Below are positions 1-5,113 of a stretch of DNA of 11,323 bases, piece after piece. Position 1 is the first letter of the stretch. Each line of letters opens with the position of its first letter. A program made the position numbers and the translations under genes. The stretch is from Pseudomonadota bacterium (lineage in GTDB: Bacteria; Bdellovibrionota; Bacteriovoracia; Bacteriovoracales; Bacteriovoracaceae), in contig JAJTIF010000263.1 in NCBI GenBank assembly GCA_021299675.1, forward strand, positions 1-11,323, given 5' to 3'. The notes under the pieces were generated by a model. It had not been told where the DNA came from, ran no database searches, and saw only the letters and a list, made by a program, of their open reading frames with translations.

Positions 1-294
1 ATTCCACTCGTGCGTACCTCAAACCTGACGAGGACTTTAACTCAGCTCAAAGAAGTGGGCGTTGAGGTCTGGGGCCTCTCAGAGCATTCAGAAAGTGCCC
101 TAACCAGTGAAGATCTCAAGAAAAATAAGGTCTGCCTGGTATTGGGCTCTGAAGACGATGGTCTTTCGCACAGTGTAATGAGGGTGGTTGGCAAGACATT
201 GAGTCTAACCAGTCAGGGTGAAATTAAATCCCTAAACGTCTCTGCCGCCGCTACTCTTGCGCTGCAGCTCTGTTTTCCTTCATCGGAACAATGA
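1..294 (+). CDS. rlmB: SpoU/TrmH-family RNA 2'-O-methyltransferase, C-terminal part (probably RlmB)
   Basis: The reading frame is open from base 1 to the TGA at 292-294, giving the last 97 residues of a protein whose start lies outside the window. It is the catalytic core of a SPOUT (alpha/beta-knot) methyltransferase. Motif 1 is seen as RTSNLTRTL (residues 5-13 of the visible part), motif 2 as LGSEDDGLS (48-56), and motif 3 as SLNVSAAATLAL (77-88); motifs 2 and 3 build the knotted S-adenosylmethionine pocket. RlmB methylates the 2'-OH of G2251 in 23S rRNA, and its C-terminus has this same pattern. Other members (TrmH, or a paralogue of unknown target) cannot be excluded without the N-terminal domain. 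A GTG at 10 is in frame but lies inside the motif 1 region, so it is not a start. Placement next to a tRNA and translation gene cluster fits an RNA-modification role. Confidence 0.85.
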   Translation: MPLVRTSNLTRTLTQLKEVGVEVWGLSEHSESALTSEDLKKNKVCLVLGSEDDGLSHSVMRVVGKTLSLTSQGEIKSLNVSAAATLALQLCFPSSEQ

Positions 295-302
295 ATTTCT
301 CC

Positions 303-331
303 TTGCTTAAATATTGTCTCCCCATTATAAA
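303..331 (+). promoter_or_regulatory. Candidate sigma-70 promoter for the tRNA(-tuf) transcript
   Basis: TTGCTT (303-308) as a -35 element and TATAAA (326-331) as a -10 element are separated by 17 bases. The -10 matches the consensus at 5 of 6 positions and the -35 at 3 of 6. It is well placed in the 74-base gap between the methyltransferase stop and the first tRNA and would start RNA near 338, about 30 bases upstream of tRNA-Thr. No terminator is visible between the methyltransferase stop and this site, so read-through from upstream is also possible. Confidence 0.45.
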
Positions 332-368
332 TTCAGAACTCTTGTACGGCTTAAACTGTATTTGATGA

Positions 369-444
369 GCTGCTCTAGCTCAGTTGGTAGAGCAACGGTT
401 TTGTAAACCATAGGTCGCAGGTTCGATTCCTGTGAGCAGCTCCA
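369..444 (+). tRNA. tRNA-Thr (anticodon UGU)
   Basis: This is a complete 76-base cloverleaf. The acceptor stem GCTGCTC (369-375) pairs perfectly with GAGCAGC (434-440). The D arm is GCTC/GAGC (378-381/390-393) and the T arm GCAGG/CCTGT (417-421/429-433) encloses TTCGATT. The anticodon loop TTTGTAA (400-406) gives TGT at 402-404, reading ACA/ACG threonine codons. CCA is encoded at 442-444 after discriminator T441. The anticodon stem has one C-A mismatch (C396 opposite A410). It is the first gene of the Thr-Tyr-Gly-Thr cluster, which matches E. coli thrU-tyrU-glyT-thrT in order. Confidence 0.97.
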
Positions 445-450
445 TAAAAT

Positions 451-536
451 GGCGTGATTCCCGAGTGGCTAAAGGGAGCAGACTGTAAATCTGCCGGCGT
501 CAGCCTTCGGTGGTTCGAATCCACCTCGCGCCACCA
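451..536 (+). tRNA. tRNA-Tyr (anticodon GUA)
   Basis: This is an 86-base class II tRNA with a long variable arm between 493 and about 510, as expected for bacterial tRNA-Tyr. Acceptor strand GGCGTGA (451-457) pairs with TCGCGCC (526-532), with one T-G wobble. The anticodon stem GCAGA/TCTGC surrounds loop CTGTAAA (483-489), with GTA at 485-487. Discriminator A533 is followed by encoded CCA (534-536). Only 6 bases separate it from the preceding tRNA-Thr, so the two are processed from one transcript. Confidence 0.97.
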
Positions 537-559
537 TTTTGTTTTTGTTGCGATTGTTA

Positions 560-635
560 GCGGGTGTAGCTCAGTTGGTAGAGCGCCAGCCTTCCAAGCT
601 GGAAGTCGAGAGTTCGAACCTCTTCGCCCGCTCCA
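560..635 (+). tRNA. tRNA-Gly (anticodon UCC)
   Basis: This is a 76-base cloverleaf. Acceptor GCGGGTG (560-566) pairs with CGCCCGC (625-631). D arm GCTC/GAGC, anticodon stem CCAGC/GCTGG with loop CTTCCAA (591-597) and anticodon TCC at 593-595 reading GGA/GGG. T arm GAGAG/CTCTT encloses TTCGAAC. CCA is encoded at 633-635. It is third in the cluster, 23 bases after tRNA-Tyr. Confidence 0.97.
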
Positions 636-656
636 TTTTCGCTTTGAAAGTTGTTA

Positions 657-731
<75 letters not shown>

Positions 732-774
732 TCTTTCAATTCGGGTTCGGATAGGTGAGGTAAATAGAATTTTA

Positions 775-804
775 TTGTCAGTGGGCATGTGGCCGACGCA
801 TACT
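775..804 (+). promoter_or_regulatory. Weak candidate promoter upstream of tuf
   Basis: TTGTCA (775-780, 5 of 6 to the -35 consensus) and CATACT (799-804, 4 of 6 to the -10 consensus) are 18 bases apart. This could give tuf its own start, near 811, in addition to read-through from the tRNA cluster. The same bases also fold into a hairpin, so the match may be fortuitous. Confidence 0.25.
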
Positions 805-817
805 CGGTGCTCTCACT
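780..817 (+). other. Hairpin in the tuf leader
   Basis: In the 132-base gap between the last tRNA and tuf, AGTG (780-783) pairs with CACT (814-817), GGCA (784-787) with TGCT (808-811, one G-T pair), and CCGA (793-796) with TCGG (804-807) around loop CGCATAC. There is an internal loop TGTGG on the left side and a 2-base bulge (812-813) on the right. It is not followed by a T run, so it is not a terminator. It could be an RNA-processing signal separating the tRNA precursors from tuf mRNA, or a translational control element. The assignment rests on eye-folding only. An AT-rich near-palindrome (823-837) follows it. Confidence 0.4.
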
Positions 818-863
818 AATAGATTAAACGTTTTAATTGGGACTTTTCTGAAGGAGACCATTC

Positions 864-2051
864 ATGGCTAAGGAAAAATTTGACCGCAGTAAGCCGCACG
901 TCAACATCGGTACCATCGGTCACGTTGACCACGGTAAAACCACATTGACTGCTGCTATCACAATGACAATGGCGAAGAAATACGGTGGATCTGCTAAATC
1001 ATACGCAGACATCGATTCTGCTCCAGAAGAAAAAGCACGTGGTATTACAATCAATACTGCTCACGTAGAATATCAAACAGCAGTACGTCACTATGCTCAC
1101 GTTGACTGCCCAGGACACGCTGACTATGTGAAAAACATGATCACTGGTGCTGCTCAGATGGACGGAGCCATTCTCGTAGTTGCTGCTACAGACGGCCCTA
1201 TGCCACAAACTCGTGAGCACATCCTTCTTGCTCGTCAGGTAGGTGTTCCTGCTCTCGTGGTTTTCATGAACAAAATTGATATCGCAGATCCTGAGCTTGC
1301 AGAGCTCGTTGAAATGGAAATCCGTGAGCTTCTTTCAAGCTACCAGTTCCCAGGCGATGAGATTCCAATAGTTAAAGGTTCAGCTCTTGCTGCAGTTGAA
1401 GGCAAGAACCCTGATCTCGGTGAGAACGCTATCGTTGCTCTTATGAACGAAGTTGACCGTTATATCCCAACTCCAGAGCGTGCAGTTGAGAAAGCATTCC
1501 TTATGCCGGTAGAAGACGTATTCTCGATCTCTGGTCGTGGTACTGTTGTAACTGGTCGTATCGAGCGCGGTATCGTGAAAGTTGGTGAAGAAATCGAAAT
1601 CATCGGTATCCGTGATACACAAAAAACAACTGTAACCGGTATCGAAATGTTCCGTAAGCTCCTCGACGAAGGTCAAGCTGGTGACAACGCTGGTATCCTT
1701 CTTCGTGGTACAAAGCGTGAAGAAGTTGAGCGCGGTCAGTGTTTGATCAAGCCAGGAACAGTTAAGCCTCACAAGAAGTTCCGTTGTGAAGTTTATATTC
1801 TCACTAAAGATGAAGGTGGACGTCACACTCCAATCTTCAAAGGTTACCGTCCTCAGTTCTACTTCCGTACAACTGACGTAACTGGTGCTATCACTCTTAA
1901 CGACGGTGTTGAGATGATCATGCCAGGCGATAACACTTCATTTGGTGTTGAATTGATCGCTCCTGTTGCCATGGAAAAAGGTCTCCGTTTCGCTATTCGC
2001 GAAGGCGGCCGTACAATTGGTGCAGGTACAGTTTCTGATATTGTTGAGTAA
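864..2051 (+). CDS. tuf: Translation elongation factor EF-Tu
   Basis: EF-Tu is the GTPase that delivers aminoacyl-tRNA to the ribosomal A site. The 395-residue product has the usual length (E. coli has 394). The G domain shows G1 GHVDHGKT (19-26), G2 with RGITIN (59-64, T62 contacting magnesium), G3 DCPGH (81-85, H85 being the GTPase-activating histidine) and G4 NKID (136-139). Domains 2 and 3 follow from about residue 210, with the conserved GRGTVVTGRIERG stretch and C-terminal IREGGRTIGAGTV. The ATG start is supported by AAGGAGA at 851-857, 6 bases upstream, and by the canonical N-terminus MAKEKF. It follows four tRNA genes, as tufB does in E. coli, so it is probably partly co-transcribed with them. 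A strong terminator closes it. A second tuf copy may exist in a str operon elsewhere, which cannot be judged here. Confidence 0.99.
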   Translation: MAKEKFDRSKPHVNIGTIGHVDHGKTTLTAAITMTMAKKYGGSAKSYADIDSAPEEKARGITINTAHVEYQTAVRHYAHVDCPGHADYVKNMITGAAQMDGAILVVAATDGPMPQTREHILLARQVGVPALVVFMNKIDIADPELAELVEMEIRELLSSYQFPGDEIPIVKGSALAAVEGKNPDLGENAIVALMNEVDRYIPTPERAVEKAFLMPVEDVFSISGRGTVVTGRIERGIVKVGEEIEIIGIRDTQKTTVTGIEMFRKLLDEGQAGDNAGILLRGTKREEVERGQCLIKPGTVKPHKKFRCEVYILTKDEGGRHTPIFKGYRPQFYFRTTDVTGAITLNDGVEMIMPGDNTSFGVELIAPVAMEKGLRFAIREGGRTIGAGTVSDIVE

Positions 2052-2065
2052 TTACAACAAACTCG

Positions 2066-2102
2066 GCCAACCAGATGTAACAGTCTGGTTGGCTTTTTTT
2101 TT
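2066..2102 (+). terminator. Intrinsic terminator after tuf
   Basis: A perfect 10-bp stem, GCCAACCAGA (2066-2075) with TCTGGTTGGC (2084-2093), encloses loop TGTAACAG and is followed directly by nine T (2094-2102). It lies 14 bases after the tuf stop codon and should end most tRNA-tuf transcripts. The next gene, tRNA-Trp, begins 6 bases later. Confidence 0.93.
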
Positions 2103-2108
2103 GGATTT

Positions 2109-2184
2109 GGGTGTATAGCTCCAATGGTAGAGCGAGTGATTCCAAATCACTAGGTTGGGGGTTCGAATCCCTCTGCACCCGCCA
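2109..2184 (+). tRNA. tRNA-Trp (anticodon CCA)
   Basis: This is a 76-base cloverleaf. Acceptor GGGTGTA (2109-2115) pairs with TGCACCC (2174-2180). D arm GCTC/GAGC, anticodon stem AGTGA/TCACT with loop TTCCAAA (2140-2146) and anticodon CCA at 2142-2144. T arm GGGGG/CCCTC encloses TTCGAAT. Discriminator G2181, a tryptophan identity element, precedes encoded CCA (2182-2184). tRNA-Trp between tuf and secE is a common bacterial order. Because it is so close to the tuf terminator, it either depends on read-through or uses a promoter inside the tuf 3' end. Confidence 0.97.
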
Positions 2185-2219
2185 AAGCTTGCTAACGCGT
2201 TGTGTGACAAAATCATTTC

Positions 2220-2246
2220 TGGACAAAATCCATTTTTTTTCATAAT
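2220..2246 (+). promoter_or_regulatory. Candidate promoter for secE-nusG
   Basis: TGGACA (2220-2225) and CATAAT (2241-2246) each match the sigma-70 boxes at 5 of 6 positions, but the spacer is only 15 bases, shorter than the preferred 17. It would start RNA near 2253, about 30 bases before secE. The spacer contains a run of eight T (2233-2240). A weak 4-bp stem (TGGA/TCCA, 2220-2223/2229-2232) precedes that run, so a poor terminator is an alternative reading. Confidence 0.35.
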
Positions 2247-2282
2247 TGTTGTCAACTTCAGCTTTAAATTATTGAGGATCTC

Positions 2283-2672
2283 ATGGCAGTGACTTCGAAC
2301 AACGAAGGCAAGAAATGGATTCAGGCTTCCCTTGCGGTGGCTTGTATTTTTCTTGGCTACATCATTATTAGTTTTCTAGAAAAAATGTCCGAGTGGCTCC
2401 TTCTTGAATCTAAAATCCCTTATTACTTTGTCATTTCTCAGGCACTAGGCGTGATCATTGGATTAGTCGCTTATGTAACTGTACTCAAGAACCCAGTCTC
2501 ATCTGTTTTTCTCTCTGATGTATATCAAGAGATGGTAAAAGTAGTGTGGCCTGATAAGAATCAAACCTGGAAGTACACCGTCATCATCATGATCAGTGTC
2601 ACAATTATGGGTTTCGTTTTTGGATTTTTTGATTTCGGCGCAAACTTTTTATTAGGTCTCATCAATAAGTAA
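2283..2672 (+). CDS. secE: Preprotein translocase subunit SecE
   Basis: SecE clamps SecY in the SecYEG protein-conducting channel of the inner membrane. At 129 residues this is the long, three-helix form (E. coli has 127 residues) rather than the single-helix form of about 60-80 residues found in many bacteria. Membrane segments are seen at about 13-32, 47-68 and 98-126. Between helices 2 and 3 lies the conserved amphipathic helix and hinge, including EMVKVVWPDKNQT (83-95), the family hallmark. The ATG start has GAGG at 2274-2277, 5 bases upstream. It is followed 9 bases later by nusG, the conserved pair in nearly all bacteria, and the two are surely co-transcribed. Confidence 0.96.
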   Translation: MAVTSNNEGKKWIQASLAVACIFLGYIIISFLEKMSEWLLLESKIPYYFVISQALGVIIGLVAYVTVLKNPVSSVFLSDVYQEMVKVVWPDKNQTWKYTVIIMISVTIMGFVFGFFDFGANFLLGLINK

Positions 2673-2681
2673 GGCAAATTT

Positions 2682-3266
2682 ATGAGTGAACAAGTTCAAG
2701 CAGAAGCTAGAGTTCTGGCCCTTGGAGATACCCCTGACTTTAAGTGGTATGTTGCCCATGTTTTAAGCGGCTTCGAAAACAGAGTAACCAAAACTCTGAA
2801 AGAAAGAATCGTAAACCATAACATGACAGAATATTTTGCTGAAATCCTTGTCCCTGAGGAAAGCGTCACGGCTAACGTCAATGGCAAGAAAAGAAGCATG
2901 AAGAAGAAATTCTTCCCTGGTTACGTGCTGATCAAGATGATCATGAATGACAAAACGTGGCATTTGGTTAAAGACACCGACAAAATCACAGGATTCATTG
3001 GCGGCACCAAAGAAAAGCCAATGCCGATCTCTGATGAGGAAGCAGCAACCCTCACAAACTCCATGACTGAAGGTTTCAAGCGTTCACGTTCTGTGGCTAA
3101 CTTCTCTGAGGGCGACAGCGTGAAAGTGATTGAGGGGCCATTTGCGTCGTTTGTAGGCGTGGTTGAGGCTATCTCTGAGAAAGGCAAGGTTAAGGTCAAC
3201 GTTTCAATCTTCGGCCGCCCAACCCCAGTTGAGCTCGAGTTTGGACAAGTAGAAAAAGTTAACTAA
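2682..3266 (+). CDS. nusG: Transcription termination/antitermination factor NusG
   Basis: NusG binds the clamp of elongating RNA polymerase and links it to Rho, or to ribosomal protein S10 on the trailing ribosome. The 194-residue protein has an NGN domain from about 20 to 125, with WYVAHVLSGFEN (22-33) and FFPGYVLIKM (77-86), and a C-terminal KOW domain from about 141 to 194, with EGPFASFVGVVE and IFGRPTPVELEFGQVEKV. It is 13 residues longer than E. coli NusG; the extra residues lie before the NGN domain (about residues 1-19) and look unstructured. The ATG has AAGG (2671-2674) overlapping the secE stop, so translation is probably coupled. The first L1-like leader element begins at the base after its stop codon. 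Confidence 0.98.
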   Translation: MSEQVQAEARVLALGDTPDFKWYVAHVLSGFENRVTKTLKERIVNHNMTEYFAEILVPEESVTANVNGKKRSMKKKFFPGYVLIKMIMNDKTWHLVKDTDKITGFIGGTKEKPMPISDEEAATLTNSMTEGFKRSRSVANFSEGDSVKVIEGPFASFVGVVEAISEKGKVKVNVSIFGRPTPVELEFGQVEKVN

Positions 3267-3298
3267 CGGGAGACACCATAGAGGTGTCGCTAATACCG
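3267..3298 (+). promoter_or_regulatory. Probable L1-binding mRNA leader element upstream of rplK
   Basis: The 42-base gap between nusG and rplK folds as an outer helix CGG (3267-3269) with CCG (3296-3298), a left internal loop GA, a 6-bp stem GACACC (3272-3277) with GGTGTC (3283-3288) closed by ATAGA, and a 7-base right internal loop GCTAATA. From memory, the L1 site of 23S rRNA (helices 76-77) has the same plan: GGTGG, loop GA, a stem, a 7-base loop TGAAATA, then CCACC. The AATA end of the right loop is identical. The outer helix touches the rplK Shine-Dalgarno AGGAGA (3299-3304), so bound L1 could block L11 and L1 synthesis, as established for E. coli L1. No binding data are available here. 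Confidence 0.65.
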
Positions 3299-3308
3299 AG
3301 GAGATGAT

Positions 3309-3737
3309 ATGGCTAAGAAAGTAGTAGGTTTTATTAAGTTGCAGATTCCGGGTGGCAAAGCCAACCCATCACCACCAATTGGTCCAGCTCTTGGTCAACG
3401 TGGTGTTAACATCATGGAATTCTGTAAAGCGTTCAATGCTCGTACACAGAAAGAAGCAGGAGTGACTCTTCCAACGATCATCACTGTTTACTCTGACCGT
3501 ACCTTCACATTTGTAACCAAGACACCTCCGGTTACGTATTTGATCAAAGATAAGATCAAATTAGCTTCAGGATCAAAGAAGCCAGGCCACGAGGTTGCTG
3601 GAACTGTTTCTGAGAAAGTGATCTCAGAAGTAGCAAAGGCAAAGGGTCCAGACATTACAGCCGCATCTGAAGGTGCAGCAAAGCGTACGATCGAAGGATC
3701 TGTTCGCTCAATGGGTCTTAAACTCGATTACAAATAA
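3309..3737 (+). CDS. rplK: 50S ribosomal protein L11
   Basis: L11 forms the GTPase-associated region of the 50S subunit together with helices 43-44 of 23S rRNA and is needed for factor-dependent GTP hydrolysis and RelA activation. The product is 142 residues, exactly the E. coli length. The N-terminal domain carries the conserved proline-rich PGGKANPSPPIGPALGQRG (14-32), the region contacted by thiostrepton-type antibiotics. The C-terminal RNA-binding domain (about 72-142) has YLIKDKIKLASGSKKPG and the IEGSVRSMGL end. The ATG at 3309 is preceded by AGGAGA. It is the first gene of the rplKA unit, with the L1-like element just upstream, so its translation is likely set by free L1. Confidence 0.99.
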   Translation: MAKKVVGFIKLQIPGGKANPSPPIGPALGQRGVNIMEFCKAFNARTQKEAGVTLPTIITVYSDRTFTFVTKTPPVTYLIKDKIKLASGSKKPGHEVAGTVSEKVISEVAKAKGPDITAASEGAAKRTIEGSVRSMGLKLDYK

Positions 3738-3743
3738 TTATAA

Positions 3744-3774
3744 CGGGAGATCTTTTAAAAGATCGTTTGAACCG
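3744..3774 (+). promoter_or_regulatory. Second L1-like leader element, upstream of rplA
   Basis: The rplK-rplA gap repeats the design found before rplK: TAACGGGAGA (3741-3750), then a 6-bp stem within the palindrome GATCTTTTAAAAGATC (3749-3764), then a 7-base right loop GTTTGAA, then CCG (3772-3774) pairing with CGG (3744-3746). Left loop GA and right loop length are the same as in the first copy, while the stem bases are entirely different. Conserved frame with changed stem sequence suggests selection on RNA shape. The right loop departs more from the rRNA sequence than the first copy does, so this site may be weaker. It lies directly before the rplA Shine-Dalgarno AAGGA (3777-3781). Confidence 0.5.
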
Positions 3775-3785
3775 GGAAGGACATT

Positions 3786-4490
3786 ATGAAAAAGCCATCA
3801 AAGAAATATATCGAAGCAGCTAAGAAAGTAGACGCTTCAAAAAACTACACTGTGACTGAAGCTGTTAGCCTCCTCAAGGAAGTAAGCTTCGCAAAGTTCG
3901 ACGAAACAGTTGACCTTGCTTTCCGTCTTGGTGTTGACCCACGCCACGCTGACCAAATGGTTCGCGGCGCTATCGTTATGCCAGCCGGTACCGGCAAAAA
4001 GACAACAGTTGTGGTGATCACAGCTGGTGAAAAAATGACAGAAGCAGAAAAAGCTGGAGCTGATGTTGTGGGCGGCGAAGACGTCATCAACAAAATTGCT
4101 GGCGGCTGGATGGAGTTCGATCGTGTTATCGCAACTCCAGACATGATGGGTAAGATCGGTAAAATCGCTCGTATCCTAGGCCCACGCGGCCTTATGCCTA
4201 ACCCAAAGCTTGGAACTGTGACTAACGATATCGAGAAAGCAGTAAAAGAGCAGAAGGCTGGTAAGGTTGAGTACCGTACAGATAAGAACGGAATCGTTCA
4301 CGTTCCTATCGGTAAGAAGTCATTCACAGCTGAGCAGCTACAAGAAAACATGAAAGCAGTGTGCGGCGCTATCTTCCGTGCTAAGCCATCATCAGCTAAG
4401 GGAACTTATCTTAAGTCTCTCACTATTAGCGCGACGATGAGCCCAGGCATCAAAGTTGATACAAACGACGCAGCTACTTTTTCAGCTTAA
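3786..4490 (+). CDS. rplA: 50S ribosomal protein L1
   Basis: L1 builds the mobile L1 stalk on 23S rRNA helices 76-78 and helps deacylated tRNA leave the E site. In E. coli and other prokaryotes it also represses its own mRNA. The product has 234 residues, the same as E. coli. The family signature GPRGLMPNPKLGTVT begins at residue 132, in the second domain. Domain I is formed by the N- and C-terminal parts, with the FDETVDLAFRLGVDPRHADQ stretch near the N-terminus. The ATG at 3786 has AAGGA 4 bases upstream. It lies 48 bases after rplK. The two L1-like RNA elements before rplK and rplA make it the likely autoregulator of this unit. Confidence 0.99.
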   Translation: MKKPSKKYIEAAKKVDASKNYTVTEAVSLLKEVSFAKFDETVDLAFRLGVDPRHADQMVRGAIVMPAGTGKKTTVVVITAGEKMTEAEKAGADVVGGEDVINKIAGGWMEFDRVIATPDMMGKIGKIARILGPRGLMPNPKLGTVTNDIEKAVKEQKAGKVEYRTDKNGIVHVPIGKKSFTAEQLQENMKAVCGAIFRAKPSSAKGTYLKSLTISATMSPGIKVDTNDAATFSA

Positions 4491-4504
4491 TTAGTTTAAC
4501 AGGT

Positions 4505-4565
4505 AGGGGTTGAAGACAGCAGGTATCTCCAGGGAATGGAGAATAAAGCCCGCCGAAACTCCCCT
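4505..4565 (+). promoter_or_regulatory. Ribosomal L10 leader (L10-(L12)4 binding RNA)
   Basis: The 99-base gap between rplA and rplJ holds the hallmarks of the L10 leader family: GAAGACAGCAGG (4512-4523) on the left strand and AAGCCCGCCGAAA (4546-4558) on the right, the kink-turn-bearing arms. They frame a perfect 6-bp hairpin, TCTCCA (4526-4531) with TGGAGA (4537-4542), loop GGGAA. Outer closure is AGGGG (4505-4509) with CCCCT (4561-4565). In E. coli the L10-L12 complex binds such a leader and represses rplJL translation; in Bacillus the same RNA acts through attenuation. Here no T run follows, so translational control is the better guess. Confidence 0.85.
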
Positions 4566-4580
4566 CCGATTTTATGGAGG
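4563..4580 (+). promoter_or_regulatory. Hairpin sequestering the rplJ Shine-Dalgarno
   Basis: CCTCC (4563-4567) pairs perfectly with GGAGG (4576-4580), the rplJ ribosome-binding site, around the 8-base loop GATTTTAT. Three of its left-arm bases (4563-4565) are also needed for the closing helix of the L10 leader (4505-4509/4561-4565), so the two pairings compete. The site lies 9 bases before the ATG at 4590, which identifies that codon as the start. Confidence 0.55.
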
Positions 4581-4589
4581 ACAGTATAT

Positions 4590-5087
4590 ATGATGACACG
4601 TACAGAAAAAGACGCTGTTGTTGCCTCCCTTAAGGAGAAAATCACGAAGTCCAATGCGGTCTTCTTGACGAATCTCGTAGGTATCCCTTCTAACGATGCG
4701 GTTCGCATTCGTAAGAACGTGCGCGATGTAAAAGGGTTCATGGCTGTGACCAAGAACACTCTTTTCCAACGTGCTGCTCAGGGTACTTATGCAGAGGCTC
4801 TGCTTAAGGATCTGAAAGGTAGCAACGCTGTTGCATTCTCGTATGACGACGCTGCAGCAGTAGCAAAAGTCGTTAACGATGCAGCAGGTGAATTTGAGGA
4901 AATTGTGAAAGTTAAGGGCGGTATGCTCGGTTCACAGCTTCTTACAGCAAAAGAAGTAGTAGCTCTCGCGAAACTTCCAAGCCGCGATCAGATGTTGGGA
5001 ACATTGCTTGCCACATTCAACGCGCCAGTTAGTGCTTTCGCTCGCGTGCTTCACGCGATCTGTGAGCAAAAAGAAAAACAAGTTTAA
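4590..5087 (+). CDS. rplJ: 50S ribosomal protein L10
   Basis: L10 anchors the L7/L12 dimers to the 50S stalk base; the complex recruits translation GTPases. From the ATG at 4590 the protein is 165 residues, the same as E. coli L10, and begins MMTRTEKDAVV. The N-terminal RNA-binding domain (about 1-130) is followed by the C-terminal helix region with NAPVSAFARVLHAICEQKEK, to which L12 dimers bind. An in-frame ATG at 4536 would add 18 residues, but it lies inside the L10 leader hairpin and has no ribosome-binding site, whereas GGAGG at 4576-4580 suits 4590. A second ATG at 4593 could also serve. It is followed 26 bases later by rplL. Synthesis is probably set by the leader through feedback from L10-L12. 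Confidence 0.97.
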   Translation: MMTRTEKDAVVASLKEKITKSNAVFLTNLVGIPSNDAVRIRKNVRDVKGFMAVTKNTLFQRAAQGTYAEALLKDLKGSNAVAFSYDDAAAVAKVVNDAAGEFEEIVKVKGGMLGSQLLTAKEVVALAKLPSRDQMLGTLLATFNAPVSAFARVLHAICEQKEKQV

Positions 5088-5113
5088 TTTTTTAAAAGAT
5101 TTAAGGAGATTTT

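Noticed and set aside
332..362. Alternative promoter TTCAGA (332-337) with TGTATT (357-362) for the tRNA cluster.
   Set aside because: The spacer is 19 bases, both boxes are only 4 of 6, and the start would fall at the first base of tRNA-Thr; the 303-331 pair is better.
1380..1826. Minus-strand open frame of 148 codons within tuf.
   Set aside because: It is a shadow of the highly biased tuf codons, with no ribosome-binding site or recognisable protein.
2220..2240. Possible terminator, TGGA/TCCA stem followed by eight T, before secE.
   Set aside because: The stem is only 4 bp with a 5-base loop, too weak to stand alone; the bases fit a candidate promoter equally well.
1993..2255. Minus-strand open frames covering the tuf end, the terminator and tRNA-Trp.
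   Set aside because: They cross a complete tRNA and an intrinsic terminator, and the products look like translated tRNA antisense, a common artefact.
4536..4589. Longer reading of rplJ from the ATG at 4536 (183 residues).
   Set aside because: The added segment lies in the L10 leader hairpin, has no ribosome-binding site and is absent from the 165-residue family length; GGAGG at 4576-4580 supports the ATG at 4590.
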